Counted from the stretch's first letter, positions 32,001-43,731 are shown. The stretch: 64,000 bases of DNA from Raffaelea ambrosiae (GCA_002778195.1 PCDI01000014.1:514897-578896); one strand, 5' to 3'. Notes: generated by a model not told the origin, from the letters alone. Numbers and translations are program-made.

Positions 32001-33131
32001 GTCTCCTATGGGACCGGCCTATGGGGCGGCCCCTCAAAAACAGCCAGACGTAACCCCAGAGGGAGGGGAGGGGGAGGGGGGGAGGGGATAAAGAGAAGGA
32101 AAAAGAAACACCTGCGGGTTGCCGAGAAACTAAACTGCGAGAAGTCGGCTGGATTTTCGGGTAAGGCCCGGCTTAGTGGAGCCCTTCGACTCGGGGGCCG
32201 CACACGCCTTCTTCGAACTCAGGATCGGAAGCGCAACGCACAACTGTGCCGTGGTCTGGCGCGTCTGTCGGACCGAGGATAGCATATGATTGTCTGAGCC
32301 GTCCAGTTCATGCTCAAAGCGGTCGCCGACTGAAATTCTGATTTGCAGCCCCCCTTGTCGGAGAATCTCGGGGCAACAGAGAAACCAGAGCGACCAGAGC
32401 GACCAGAGCGACCAGAGCGACCCGAGAGTGACCAGAATAAGCACAAGTCAGCAAGAATCCGCAGAAAATCAGCAGAACCGGCAGAATCGACCTCTCTCAT
32501 CGAACAGTGGGCGGGCCATGCCGCCCCGGTTGCTCTTCCAGCTTGTCTTGCCAAGTGGCGATGGATGGTTGAGTTGGTGAGCCAATAAAACTGCCTGTTC
32601 CTGACCAATTGGCCATTTCATCTAGGTGAGTGAGGGGACATCTTCGTTTGGGCATGCCTCTTTGGTCAGGGGCTGAGTGCAACTGTACGAAGTACATCTG
32701 ATAGCCACTTTTTTTTCGTGTACCTGGCGCAGTGTAAGCGAGACGTGACATTTGACAGCAAGGCTGTTGGGGGGACCGCTACTTCTGGCTGCGGCTTATT
32801 GCGAGTTTGACTACATTCGTACTTGGGTTCGATGATCTTTTGTTCACATTCGAGAGCATCGGTGACGATGGAAGCATCCTTGGCTTTTGACTCGTAACTA
32901 TGTTCGTTCGTTGATTCTATGCTGGCAAGCTCTGGTTTCGGTGTCCATCTGGCCTTTGATCTTACCCTGGAAAACAGTATGCTTCACCCCACGTCTCCCA
33001 AACGTCCGCTGCCACGTATTTGGGTGCACAACAGCCTCCTCTAGTACATGCCGGCCTCTCCCTGGCCGCTCTCACCCAATGACGCACGAACGGCAAGCCA
33101 CTCGCGCCCCTCGACAGTCTTCTTGTCTATC
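29053..33131. other. 4-kb gene-poor region
   Basis: It holds the promoter of TPS2 at its left side, a (TG)n run at 29473-29508, a ten-base repeat at 31480-31534, a nine-base repeat (CCAGAGCGA) at 32385-32420 and scattered homopolymers. I examined the frames: they are short, lack hydrophobic or catalytic signatures and have non-coding composition. No gene is supported. Confidence 0.55.
31480..31534. repeat. Ten-base tandem repeat
   Basis: About five copies of CAACCTTGAC with later copies degraded (CAACCTTTGC, CAATCTTCAC). Confidence 0.85.
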
Positions 33132-36100
33132 CTACAGAGAGAAGAGGGCAATGCTATCTCCTGGCTCCTCTGCGGGAGTCTGTCCGCCTGCGTCTGCCTG
33201 GCTTGACTCACTGTCCTTTTCGAGGCTACAGAGGCATGGTGGACACGGACCGTCCCCATGGCATGGCGCTGTACATGTATGCTGGCATGCGTCGTGAAGT
33301 CGCCCGCATGTCTCCTGGCACGCGCCGTGTTTGTCTTTCAGTGACTCGCTGCCACTGCTCCGGTTGTCGTCGTCCTCTCGCGGGTTGCACTGGTGGCACT
33401 TGTTCTTGCATTTGTGACCACATCCCAGCAGAGCGCTACACTGAGCAAAGCAACGAAACGCATTGCTGGTCGGGTCGATGCGGCAAGGTACCGACACTGT
33501 ATGGCCACAGCCAGGGACAATTTTCTCGACCTGCTCTGGGCACTTGACTTGGTCAGGCTTCTGCACCATCCAGCACCGGGGAGTCTCAAAATGATGACCG
33601 CAAGGCAACAGCAGTGGCCCACTGTCGATTTCCACATGGCAGTCCCGTGCGCACGGCTCCTTGCAGAGACGCGAACACTTGTGGCCGCAGCCCGGCAGAG
33701 TACGTGCGCACGCACGGGAGCACTGCACGGCCTGGTGTAAGAGACCCGAGTGGCACTTGTCTTCGCACAAGTGCGCGCCACAGGAGAGGAGCTTTCCACA
33801 GACACGCTGGCAGCCGCCATTGGGAGCCAACTCTTCGAAATGCTCTGGCTGCGAAACCCCAAAGGTCCAGTCCGAATGGCGTGGGCATTGCAGAGGCAGT
33901 TCAGGCCCCATGTTGTTCCCCTTTTCCAGGAGGCCGATCACTTGCTGCCACATCGGCACCCGGGCATAGCAGCGGCTGTTGCCGATGATGTACGTGCCCT
34001 CTTTGGCCCGCGAAAGCAGCACGTTGATGCGGTTGGTCGATTTGAGGAACCCGCACTGCTGTCTGGCGTTGCTGCGCACCAGCGAGATGATCACCACCCG
34101 CGCTTCCTCGCCCTGGAAGTTGTCCACCGTGGCCAGGCGGACGCTCTGGAGGAGGTCGGTCTCTGCAGCAGCCGGCTGGCGCACGATTTGTCCGTCCAGA
34201 CTGTCGCTCTTAGCTAAGCTTCTCTCGTCCGCGTCTCGGTCGTTCAGACAGACGGCAAACCTGGCCGACAGCATGTCCCGAATGAGGTGCATTTGCCCGC
34301 GGTACGGTGTGATGACGGCAATGTCGCCGCTGGCAAAGGTGCCCTGCTTGACAAGATGAGACACGAGCTCGGTGACCATGGTGGCCTCAAAGACATTGGC
34401 GCACGAAGTGTTGGCTTCGCCCGCCTGCGTTGCCAATCGGCCCTCTCGCTCAGGCTCCTGGTGGTCCAGCCAAAAGAGCCGCCGTCTGAAGCCAGGCACC
34501 TCGGGGTAATCCCGGACGTTGTCGCCATCCTTCAGTGCCGGATACAGTGTCTTGGCAATGAGCGTCGAAATCAACGGGTGCATCCGCCGCTGCGTTTCGA
34601 GCTGGCTAAACGGCAGTCGAGGGTGGGACGCATGCTGTGGGCACGCCAGCCGCTCAAAGAGCGAGACGTCCAGCGCGTACTGGGCGCCGTCTCGGCTCTC
34701 GCTGCTGAGGTTGTGGTTCGTCACCTGCGGTCGCAGCTGCTGGTGGTCGCCGATCAGCACGGCGTGCTGGACCGAAGGCAGAAGAAGAGCCGTCAGCATA
34801 TGAGACTCAAAGACCTCTCCGGCCTCCTCGGCGAGAATGGCTTTGCTTGGCAGCCGCTTCAGCATCTGGAACCGCCTCGCCAGACCCGATGTGGTCATGC
34901 CGATAATGTCAGCCTGTCCCAGGAGCGCCAGATCCAGGCTCTCCTTCTGCTGGTCCCACTCTTTCTTTGCTTCTACATAGGCGGCATACTGGGCGACAAT
35001 GACCCTCTGGATGTGCGAAAAGGACTTGTACTGCCACCACTGGTAGACAGAAAGTCTCTCGTGGCGTGTCAGTGTGAAGACGTCGCAGTTGTTGAGCTCC
35101 TCTGGTCGCCTCGTCACATGAGTTTCGCCTGTCTCTGCTGAAGTTGTTCCCAGCACATTGCCACCGCGGAGCCACCTCCGGATGACTTGGGCAGGGCGAT
35201 CTTGGTTCACAGCCTTCCATCCATCATCGAGCGCCGATCCTTCTGCGCCTTCCACATTGAATTCGGTACCGAAAAGCTGCTCAAATGCTCTTTGGTGGTG
35301 TTTCTGCAAAAATTGCACCATCGTCTCTGGCGATACTGCCGCGTACAGCCGGTCGACAAGCGATTTTATCAATTTCGTCAGGTTGCGGACTCTGGTGGCG
35401 TGTTTCTTGAGCGCTTTTTTTTCTGCTCTGGTGCGTGCCTTCCTGGCTTTCGCCGAAACAACACGCATGGTCATGTCTTGCAGCTTTTCCGACTTGGAAC
35501 GCGAGCCGATGCGGATGATCTTGCGGGAGTTGTCCTCATCATGCAGGTGCTCCAGAATTTGGTCCAGAGCTTGGTTTGTGAACGAAACACAGATGATGGG
35601 GCCCAGTTTGGCCTGTTTCTGGATTGCCAAGAGGACGGTAATCAGAGCCCTGCCCTCGAACGTCTTGCCTGTGCCTGGTGGGCCCTGGACCAGAGCCAGT
35701 GCGCGTGAAAGCATGTCGATCAGTGCGATGGCCTGTGTTTCGTCCAACCGCGAAGACTGGCTCAGAACAGAAGGGTCGAGAGGGCGGGACATGCTGTGAT
35801 GCAGTTTGCTGTCATCATTCGCCAGGCAGCTCAGGTCAAAGGCGAAGCCTGGCTGTTGTGCATACAAGGGATGGGGGACCACGAGGAGTGTGCCATCTTG
35901 CGGAGGGTCCTTGTTCAGGTTGTCTCCATTGTCGTCTCGAGCGTCGCTCATGCTGTCTTTTGTCGCCTCGCCCTCTTTTTGGTCGTCGTCGCTGCTCTCG
36001 ATCAGTGGTGGCGCCAAAAGATCGGGAAACGTGCTGGCAGCATTGTTCGAGCGAGCGTCCAGATTCCGAGAGGTGTCCTGGAGTGCCTCGAGGGTGTGCT

Positions 36101-37214
36101 GGAACGAAGGCAACAGAACGGTGGGAACCTCGACAAGAACACGCCGATGGCGACGACGCCGTGCCAAGGAGCGGGTAACGCCGTCATGGTCTCTGGCACA
36201 CTGCAGCAGCCAGTCCAGAGCTGCATGCACCTGCTGGTCATTTTCCGGCACGGCCAGGTTGAGCGTCACGTACGCCGTGTAGGGGTTGTCGGCCAGGTTG
36301 TAGCGGCGGCGTTCTTTTTTGCGGGCGACCCATCTCGGCAGCTTTTCTATGTCGGCGTCGGCACCCGAACGCAGAGTCGAGTCGGCCACGACGAAGAACA
36401 TGACAGACCCGCGCGCATCCACCACGCCCACGACATTGCCGGGCTGCAGTTGTCTCCTAGCTGGTCCCTGCCACCATTCTCGCCGGTTCCGCCGACTGAC
36501 GGAATGTGTCGTATCTGTGTCCTGGTCCGAATCTTGGTCTGGGTCTTGGTCTGGGTCTTGGCCTGGGTCTTGTTCTGGATCCTTCTTCTCGTCGTCGAAT
36601 CCCCTGGCTGGCTGGCGGAAGCCAACGGTCAGCTCCAGGCCGGCCCAGACGGTGAAGGAGACGTTGACAATTTCGGCACGGTGGTAAGTGAAGCTATTCC
36701 TGTCGCGTGGAGGTGGCGGGTACGTGGCGTTCTCTTTCCCCCCTGCTGCTGTGCTGTACTTGAGCCTATTCAGAGCGGTGCGAATGGCACAACGTAGTTG
36801 GCCGACGGAGTCCTCTCGCAAAAGACGGAACTCGCGGTCCAGGCGTCCCCGGAGACCAGTGTGGTGCCATTGCGAAGGGTCCGTTGTTGGCAGGTACTCT
36901 CCACGGTCGCTCATGATCTCTTCAAAGGTCGGAAGGATGGCGATGCGGGCAATGTCGGCATGGTCATTGTCGTGTCGTGGCCCATCAGGGTCTAGCTCGC
37001 CGGGGCGAGCACAGTCCGTCTCGGACGATCCGTTGCTGGTGGATGCCGGTGTCTCTCTCTCTGCTGGGGTGGCAATTTGCGAAGATGGAGCCTCGCCACT
37101 GCTCGGTGTAGGACATGGCTCGGATGAAGAGCTGGCCTCGTTGTATGCTGGCATCAGAAAGAGTTTATTTGCGAGTACACGTGTCTTGTTGATGATGAGA
37201 CCAAGAAGCTGCAT
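33132..37214 (-). CDS. NFX1-type zinc-finger SF1 helicase (Hrr1/ZNFX1-like), 1360 aa
   Basis: Single exon; first ATG at 37214, with a second candidate at 37154. The N-terminal region has the family signature IPTFEEIMSDRGEYLPTTDP and FRLLREDSVGQLR. The UPF1-like SF1 helicase core spans about 490-1110: Walker A GPPGTGKT near 510, Walker B-type EEAGEVFE near 795, QRRMHP near 875, VDNFQGEEA near 1031 and NVLLSRAK near 1065. The C-terminus (about 1110-1330) carries repeated NF-X1 zinc knuckles (CGxxHxCxxxCH type). In fission yeast the homologue Hrr1 works with Argonaute and RNA-dependent RNA polymerase factors in heterochromatin RNAi, and animal ZNFX1 acts in small-RNA pathways and antiviral sensing. 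A comparable RNA-based role here is inference. An acidic DPDQD repeat of about 12 residues lies near 230. Confidence 0.92.
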   Translation of the reverse strand: MQLLGLIINKTRVLANKLFLMPAYNEASSSSEPCPTPSSGEAPSSQIATPAERETPASTSNGSSETDCARPGELDPDGPRHDNDHADIARIAILPTFEEIMSDRGEYLPTTDPSQWHHTGLRGRLDREFRLLREDSVGQLRCAIRTALNRLKYSTAAGGKENATYPPPPRDRNSFTYHRAEIVNVSFTVWAGLELTVGFRQPARGFDDEKKDPEQDPGQDPDQDPDQDSDQDTDTTHSVSRRNRREWWQGPARRQLQPGNVVGVVDARGSVMFFVVADSTLRSGADADIEKLPRWVARKKERRRYNLADNPYTAYVTLNLAVPENDQQVHAALDWLLQCARDHDGVTRSLARRRRHRRVLVEVPTVLLPSFQHTLEALQDTSRNLDARSNNAASTFPDLLAPPLIESSDDDQKEGEATKDSMSDARDDNGDNLNKDPPQDGTLLVVPHPLYAQQPGFAFDLSCLANDDSKLHHSMSRPLDPSVLSQSSRLDETQAIALIDMLSRALALVQGPPGTGKTFEGRALITVLLAIQKQAKLGPIICVSFTNQALDQILEHLHDEDNSRKIIRIGSRSKSEKLQDMTMRVVSAKARKARTRAEKKALKKHATRVRNLTKLIKSLVDRLYAAVSPETMVQFLQKHHQRAFEQLFGTEFNVEGAEGSALDDGWKAVNQDRPAQVIRRWLRGGNVLGTTSAETGETHVTRRPEELNNCDVFTLTRHERLSVYQWWQYKSFSHIQRVIVAQYAAYVEAKKEWDQQKESLDLALLGQADIIGMTTSGLARRFQMLKRLPSKAILAEEAGEVFESHMLTALLLPSVQHAVLIGDHQQLRPQVTNHNLSSESRDGAQYALDVSLFERLACPQHASHPRLPFSQLETQRRMHPLISTLIAKTLYPALKDGDNVRDYPEVPGFRRRLFWLDHQEPEREGRLATQAGEANTSCANVFEATMVTELVSHLVKQGTFASGDIAVITPYRGQMHLIRDMLSARFAVCLNDRDADERSLAKSDSLDGQIVRQPAAAETDLLQSVRLATVDNFQGEEARVVIISLVRSNARQQCGFLKSTNRINVLLSRAKEGTYIIGNSRCYARVPMWQQVIGLLEKGNNMGPELPLQCPRHSDWTFGVSQPEHFEELAPNGGCQRVCGKLLSCGAHLCEDKCHSGLLHQAVQCSRACARTLPGCGHKCSRLCKEPCARDCHVEIDSGPLLLPCGHHFETPRCWMVQKPDQVKCPEQVEKIVPGCGHTVSVPCRIDPTSNAFRCFAQCSALLGCGHKCKNKCHQCNPREDDDNRSSGSESLKDKHGACQETCGRLHDACQHTCTAPCHGDGPCPPCLCSLEKDSESSQADAGGQTPAEEPGDSIALFSL

Positions 37215-37744
37215 GTTCAATGCTGCGTGTTCATTCCACTAGCTGTCCTGAATCCAAGTGTCATCCAACCCAAGTATCAAGAAGAAGAAGAAAACAGCTG
37301 ATAGAGCAAAGGGCAAGAAATGGTTTCCTATGATCAAAGGGAAGGGTAAACAAACAAAGACAAGGGGACATTCTGCCAGAGACTGGTGGAATACAGGTCA
37401 GGCAAGAACGAAGAGTGCCCATACTAAGGCAACAACGATGGACACCAGGAAGCAGAGACCCGGAAACTGAGATGGAACGTTGGGCTGGGCGTCGTAGCTC
37501 AACTTCTTTCTCGGGTCCATACTAGCTGCCGCGGGCATTCAGTGTACTTGCCGTTTACAGAGATATACAAACAGGGTACATTACTCAGGGCGGACGTGAA
37601 TCAACTCATAACACGGTTCGTGTAAGGTGCTTTTACGTAATCCCGTTTCAGTGGTGGAAACTATGACGAAACGACTTTTCTCTCTCTTTCCTCGCGTCGC
37701 TCGAGTACGACTCGCTTCGCTCGATTGAACCTCCGCCACGTCAC
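37215..37744. other. Intergenic region
   Basis: Upstream DNA of the helicase gene and 3' flank of the dehydrogenase gene. Nothing else recognised. Confidence 0.6.
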
Positions 37745-38875
37745 TTACCGCCTCGTCGCATCCAGCACCTTCTTCAGCTTCTCGTCGCGGTCGCGCAGCA
37801 CCGCGTCCCCCAGCTCCGGCCCGTACGCCGCCTCCGTCTGCGCAATGATGGTCTCTTCCCACGGCAGGAAGCCGGCCGCGTTCGCCTGCGACCGGTCCGA
37901 CGGCAGCTGGCCCAGCCACGACGTGTTCCGGAAGTTGGGCACCTTGGTCAGCAGGCCGCGCAGGCCGCCGGGCACGCCGCCGGGCACGCCGCCGGGGCCT
38001 GGGTGGCCCCCCCCGGCCGTGGCCCGTCCCCCGCCCGCGTGGTAGCTCCAAAAGGGACCGCGCACGGCCCACCGCGGCCCCATGCTCTGTTCGACAATGG
38101 AGTCGATGGTCGCCGCGTCGGCCACGCCGCGGTCAACCAGGTAGGCCGCCTCGCGGAAGAGCGCGGCGGCCAGGCGGTTGGCCACAAAGCCGGCGATCTC
38201 CTCGTGCAGGACGGCCGGCTCGCGGCCCAGGGCGCGCCAGTAGGCGAGCGTGCGGGCCAGCCTGTCCTCCTGGTCGTCACCCGGGTCCGCGGTGGTCCCG
38301 GCCGGCTGCGCGGACGGCGGTAGCACCAGCTCCAACAGGGGCATCACGTGCGGGGGATTGAACGGATGCACGACCAGCAGGCGCGCGGGGTCCTGCATCC
38401 GCTGGGCCTGCACGCTGGCGGGAATGCCGGACGTGCTGCTCCAGAAGAGGGCGGACGCGGGCGCGGCGGCCTCGATCTGCGGCCACAGGGACTGCTTGAA
38501 GTCGACGTTCTCGGGCCCCTGCTCCTGGACGATGTCGGCGTCGGCGACGGCGGTGGCCAGGTCGGGCGACAGCACGAGGCGGCCGGCCGCGAGGAGCGAT
38601 GCGGCGGTCGGGGCGGGGCCGTCGTCCGTGGGCGGCGCGGGCCATGTGCTGGCCAGGTACTCTGGGGGGTGGGGGGGTAAAGGTTAGCCAGGAAGGAGAG
38701 CCAGTGTCTCTCTCACGAACAGGCCGGACCCACGGGGCAGATGCGTCTGGACATGGTCGTGGAGATCCGGACGGGGGTCGTAGATGGTGACGCGGGTCGG
38801 TTTCTGGGTGAGGTGGAGGGCGGCAAAGGAGAGGCCGATGGTGCCGGAGCCGATGATGGCGACGTTGGGGGCCAT
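37745..38875 (-). CDS. 3-hydroxyacyl-CoA dehydrogenase family oxidoreductase (L-gulonate 3-dehydrogenase-like), 357 aa
   Basis: Two exons, 38875-38717 and 38659-37745, with donor GTGAGA. The acceptor that keeps frame is the second AG of CCCAGAG; splicing joins GSGLF to YLAST. The N-terminal Rossmann fold has GSGTIG at residues 9-14. The family signature HPFNPPHVMPLLELV and a C-terminal helical domain (GFVANRLAAALFREA, then MGPRWAVRGPF) match lambda-crystallin/L-gulonate 3-dehydrogenase rather than mitochondrial fatty-acid enzymes. It would oxidise a 3-hydroxy acid with NAD in the cytosol. Unusual: a Gly/Pro-rich insert (GGGHPGPGGVPGGVPGG) of about 27 residues in the C-terminal domain, near residues 268-294. 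Confidence 0.85.
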
Positions 38876-40786
38876 GGTGGACGGGGGAGGGGGGGGTCAG
38901 GGAAATGCGAGAGAGAGAGAGAGAGAAAAGGGGGTATTGTTGTTTTCTCCAAGTTTCTTTTGCCCTCGAGTGTTCTCCAAATGGCATTTCACGGCCGTTG
39001 GGGGTAGGCCAGTTATGCCAGTCCCCTCGGACTGGTCCATTTCTCCAACGTCATGATGTGATGCGGCTGTTGCATTATTGCCGAGCCGAGGTATTTGTTG
39101 TGGGAGCGAACAGCAGGCACAGTGGTTGCGGGAAGAAAGAACGGACGAGCCGGTCCAGTCGGCTGGTCCGGCTCTGTGGAAAAAGTGGCGACATCCGAAG
39201 AAACGGACGGGGATAGTGTGGCATGGGGCCATAGACTGCCAAAGTGGGCTCTGCACGAAGAGCGGTTTTCAAAGTACGTACACTGAAATAGCAAGGTGGA
39301 ATGCCCTGAAATGCACCTGACCAGGTTGTCAGTACGAAACGAATGGAGAAGAGAAAGAAATAAAATAAAATAATATGATACAAATTAATGATACAAATTA
39401 AATAAAAATAAAAATAAAAATAAAAAATAAAAATAAAAATAAAAAAAGAATAATCAAAAGTCTAGTGTATTATGTCATCCTTCCTACTTCGGCAGACCAC
39501 CTCGACGCGGCTGCTGACAACTTGTTCCTCGACCCCAAACTTTCCCCGTCTCACGTCTTGGCATCCGAGTGCCAGCAGGGCTCTGCAACGTGGGCGGCCG
39601 CGGGTCAGCAGGTTTTTTGGCTGGCTGCCGTCCGTGCCGAAGGGGGAAGATGGGGTGAATGCGAGGGCGGCAAGGGGACAGAGGGTATGGCCACCGTACA
39701 TGCCGCGTACCGCCAACGACAGAGGGTACATACCGCGTACCGCCAAAGGGTACCATGCCGAAGGAGCCTAGATCGAGTGCAGTGCATTGGGGCGCATTGT
39801 TATTTTTGGTTCTGTATGATCGACGCGGGGAGACGCACGAGCAAAAAAAAAAAAGAACAAGAAAAAAGGGGGGAGCGGCACCTTTTTTTTTGTATGGCCG
39901 AATACAAAGGCCAGCCAGCGTACATGCACAAGAACGAACACACTGCAGCAGTCGCTGAGGTGGATGAAACGCCAGTCCGACGCCAGAAGACGGCCGTACG
40001 TTCCGGGGGGGGTGCACTGGACACTGGGAGAAAGCAGACGTGCCATGAGGGAACGATTTCCTGCATTCATGGGCCCGGCGATCCTCCCCATGGACAGTTG
40101 TCGTGACATTCATCGTGATGTTGGCCGAGAACGACAACGAGTGGTCTTGGTCGCCCGGCCTGGTCTGTCTTTCGACTGGCCGGCGCGCAATATCAAGCCA
40201 GACGTGTGGACGGCCTCGTACACGGATGCCGACTCTCTCCGGCCCCTGGAAACAAAACCCCTCCCCCCCCAACGTCCCCACGCCTCCCCGGCCCATGTCA
40301 ATTGAAGCTTAATACGCGGCAGGCCTTTCAGGGTCGCAGTGGTCCAGGCCAGCCTCCAGGGCCCCTCCGCGTCGCCTCCACTTCGTCCTGTCGGGGGGCT
40401 CCATTGCACCTCCTGGACCCGCCCAGCTCGGCACCTGCCCCTTGGCGCTCCATGGAAGGCTCCCCATCCGAGCCGCCCTGAAACCCAGCCCGTTCCCACG
40501 GCGTCGATCCTCGCAGGCTTGGCATGGATGCGGTACAAATACGGGTGTAAGTCTGTTCGTACGTTGTACTTTTTGTTGTTTTCCTTTTTCTTTTCTGTTT
40601 TCTTCTTCTCTTTCTTCCTCTCTCTCCATTCTCTCTTCATTCTCTATTAAAGGAACGCGTCTGCCTCATTCTTTGCATCGTCGCCGGTCGACAATTGATT
40701 TTCACTCGCTCTTCACAAGACAAACATACAAAAAAAACAAAAGAACCAACCATCTTCTACCGTTTCCATTCCCAACACTTTCAAAA
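38876..40786. other. Intergenic region with AT-rich tract and CT-rich promoter
   Basis: It holds the dehydrogenase promoter, an (A)nT-rich tract at about 39355-39450, a short TACCGCGTACCGCC direct repeat near 39695-39770, and a CT-rich core-promoter segment at 40570-40650 leading into the small secreted gene at 40787. No gene supported. Confidence 0.55.
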
Positions 40787-41056
40787 ATGAAGTACGCTCT
40801 GTGCATCGCTGCCCTGGCCTCGGTGGCCTTTGGCGTGACCTTCCAGGAGCATCAGGGTAAGTCCTACCTACAAGTCCATGACGACAACTCCTCAACCAGT
40901 CCATCTCTAACCCAAACAGACTTCATCAAGCGGCAAGCTCCCAACACCCAGAACAACGTCCCTGCGTCCGACGCCGCCATGGCCGACCAGAACGGCAACG
41001 TCGTGGCCTTTGACGCCGCCAACGTCTACCTCGACATGAAGGCCAAGGGCTTGTAA
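40787..41056 (+). CDS. Small secreted peptide precursor, 68 aa
   Basis: Two exons, 40787-40856 and 40920-41056, with a 63-base intron (GTAAGT donor, CTCTAAC branch, AACAG acceptor); the join keeps frame (69 codons with stop). Residues 1-16 form a textbook signal peptide (MKYALCIAALASVAFG). A DFIKR dibasic site follows at about 24-28, so Kex2 would release a 40-residue peptide beginning QAPNTQ. The mature part has no cysteine, is rich in Asn, Ala and Asp, and ends in a basic KAKGL. The context is unmistakably fungal-promoter-like: a CT-rich tract and AAAAATG. Function unknown: a signal, effector or cell-wall peptide are all possible. Confidence 0.72.
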   Translation: MKYALCIAALASVAFGVTFQEHQGKSYLQVHDDNSSTSPSLTQTDFIKRQAPNTQNNVPASDAAMADQNGNVVAFDAANVYLDMKAKGL

Positions 41057-41723
41057 ATGGGGGGCCTTTTTTCTTGCCTTTTTTTTTTCGATGAAGATTG
41101 CATGTAATCGTCTGGAATGAGGCGGATCGGGGGGTGCACAAGCACAAGCAACATTCGCGTGCACAAGTTCGACAACACCTGCACAGCCACACCATGGACT
41201 TGGTCTCCAAGCACATCCAAGACAGCCGCACCTTCTCCCAGTATCGCCCATTCCGGATTTCTTTAGTTTTCTCCTTTTTTGTCCATAGATACTTTTCCCT
41301 TTTCTGGGCCGGTTTTCTTTTTTCTTTTTTCTTTTTTTTTCTTTTTTCTCTTCTCGTGGAACATGGTCGCTGGATGCTAGGGACTGGAAGACGAATGTGT
41401 ATTGTTTCTGCCCGTCTGTTCCTCCCTTGTTCACTTGGTCAATCGAGAGTGGACAGACGTGTCTGTCCCCTCTTGCACATAAATTCAACAAAAAAAAATA
41501 TATCCAGAAGCAGCATTCGCGCCAGCTCCTTTTCCGTGAATGCATGAATGCAACAATTGGATGACAACCGATGATGATATCTGCTTCCCAACTCTCGTCT
41601 GGCCTGACCCCCCTACTGTGTTGATTTTGTCGTATTTGTTTTTTGTCTGGCAAACTTCAAAAACAACACCCTTCCCATGTACCAAATTCGAATGGCCCGT
41701 CCTCCTCAATCCTCCACAGACAA
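41057..41723. other. Convergent 3' flanks
   Basis: 667 bases between the stops of the small secreted gene and the peroxidase gene. T-rich, with (T)nCTTTT runs near 41270-41350. No coding sequence. Confidence 0.6.
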
Positions 41724-43697
41724 TCACTGAGGCACAGCCGTCGAGCAGTCCGTCAGGCTGTTGACGTCGTTCACGCCCAAGATGCTCATCCGGTAGTACG
41801 CACTTTGGTAGTCCTACGGTCCCGTCAGCCCAATGCCCACCCTTTCTCTTGTCTGCTGTTCTTCTTGTCGCGACTTACCAGATCCCACGGCCCCTGCCCG
41901 TCCGTACCCATAAAGCTCACCCAGGTGGCCTTGGTCGCCGAATACGCCGCCAGGTTCAGGTCCGACTGCAGCCGGAACACGCCGCTCGGCGCGTCGCTCA
42001 CGGCCGTTTCCGAGTAGAAGTTGGTGTCCCACGTGCCTAGAATAGAACAGATCAGATCCAATCAGCAAAAGACTCTTTCCAGAAAGGGCAAGTGCCAACA
42101 GTTCGACGTACCCGGCGTCGAGTCCAGCGCCTCGCCCGCGGCCGTCGTGTTGACGTAGAACTGCTGCGCCACCGAGTGTGCGCCCACCAGCGCGACCAGG
42201 TCGTCCGCCGAGAACGTCTTGGCCGCAAACATGCTGATCAGGTCGGGCGCCGTGTCAAAGGCCGTCGGCAGCAGGCCCGTGGGCCCGGCCCGGCTGCTGT
42301 CCGGACGCCCGGCGACAAACCGGATGCGGGGGCCCAGCGGGCAGCTGACGGTGGCGACAATGGCGGCGAACTGGATGAGGTCGGCCATGCCGATGCCCTG
42401 GTCCTTCCACGCGTCGTACCACACGCGGGTCTGGTTGGCGATCGCGGCCAGTCCCAGGTTGTCGGTGCGCTGCATCTCCTCGGGGGCCAGCAGGATGGAG
42501 CCGTCGGCGCCGCCCCAGGTCATGGAGTCGTTCCAGGTGCAGGCGTCGTGGAAGCCGAGGCGGATGGCGCCGCGGGCGAGGGACGTGCAGCCGCCGTCGG
42601 TGGTGGAAAAGGCCGGGGTGAGAACGTCGGTGGCCAGCTTGGCAAAGGTGTCGCAGTTGACGGTGGCGGAGGCGGAGGCGGAGGACGAAGTGGAGGAGGA
42701 GGAGGAGGAGGAAGAGGTCTTGGTGGAAGTTGTGGACGTCGACGTCGACGTGGAAGAAGCGCTAGTGGAAGTCGACGTGGGAGCGGTCGACGACGTGCTG
42801 GTCGTCGATGTTGTGGAAGCAGACGATGTCTTGGATGTGGAGGATGACATCGACGTAGACGAAGACGTGCTCGTGCTCGACTTGGTTGTGGAGGTGGACG
42901 TGCTCGACGCGGTCGACACCGAGGTAGAGCTGGGTGTCGTGCTGGTGGACGTTGACGTCGAAGACGAAGTGGTCGACGTGATGCTGGGAGCCCTGGAGAC
43001 GGTGCTGGAGACAGTTCTGGAGACAGTTTTGGAGACGGTGCTAGAGCTTGACGACAAAGATGCCGAGGTGCTGGTCACAGCTGGGGAAGTTGAGCTGGAG
43101 ATGGAAGACGAAGCAGAAGCTGCCGATGTTGACAAAGATGTTGATGGAACAGTCGAAGAGCTGGACAGGCTGGACAGGCTGGACAGGCTGGACAGGCTGG
43201 ACGAGCTGGACGAGCTACCACTCGAAGTAGTCCCTGGCACAGATGAGGACGAGGACAACACAGTCGACGTCCACGTGGAGCTCGGCACAGAACTGGAGCG
43301 GGAAAGCACACGCGTCGACGACGCCGATGCGGTTTCGGACGTCGGGGTGCTGCTCGACTCGGCGCTCGAAGCACCGGACGACCGTGTCGACGACGTCGAT
43401 GACAGCGTTGCCGATGACGTCGTACTGGTTGGCCGTGGAATGCACCTCCGACGGCTGCTCGTCGTGCTGCTGCTGCTGCTGCTGCTGCTGCGCGCGCTCG
43501 CCGCCGACGACGACGACGAGCGGGCCGCGCTCGCCTTGGCCGCCAGCGTCCGTGCATCGTGCTCCTGCAGCAGGTCGTGCCGGCCCATCAGCAGGTGCTT
43601 GGACATGCGGCCGACGTCGGTGAGCTCGTCGTCGGACAGGTCCTGGAGACCGCCAATGAGACGATCTCTGTTCTCGACAGGCTGCGGAGGAGCAGCC

Positions 43698-43731
<34 letters not shown>

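Noticed and set aside
31380..32300. Short Trp/Leu-containing plus-strand frames
   Set aside because: Composition and repeats are non-coding; no motif found.
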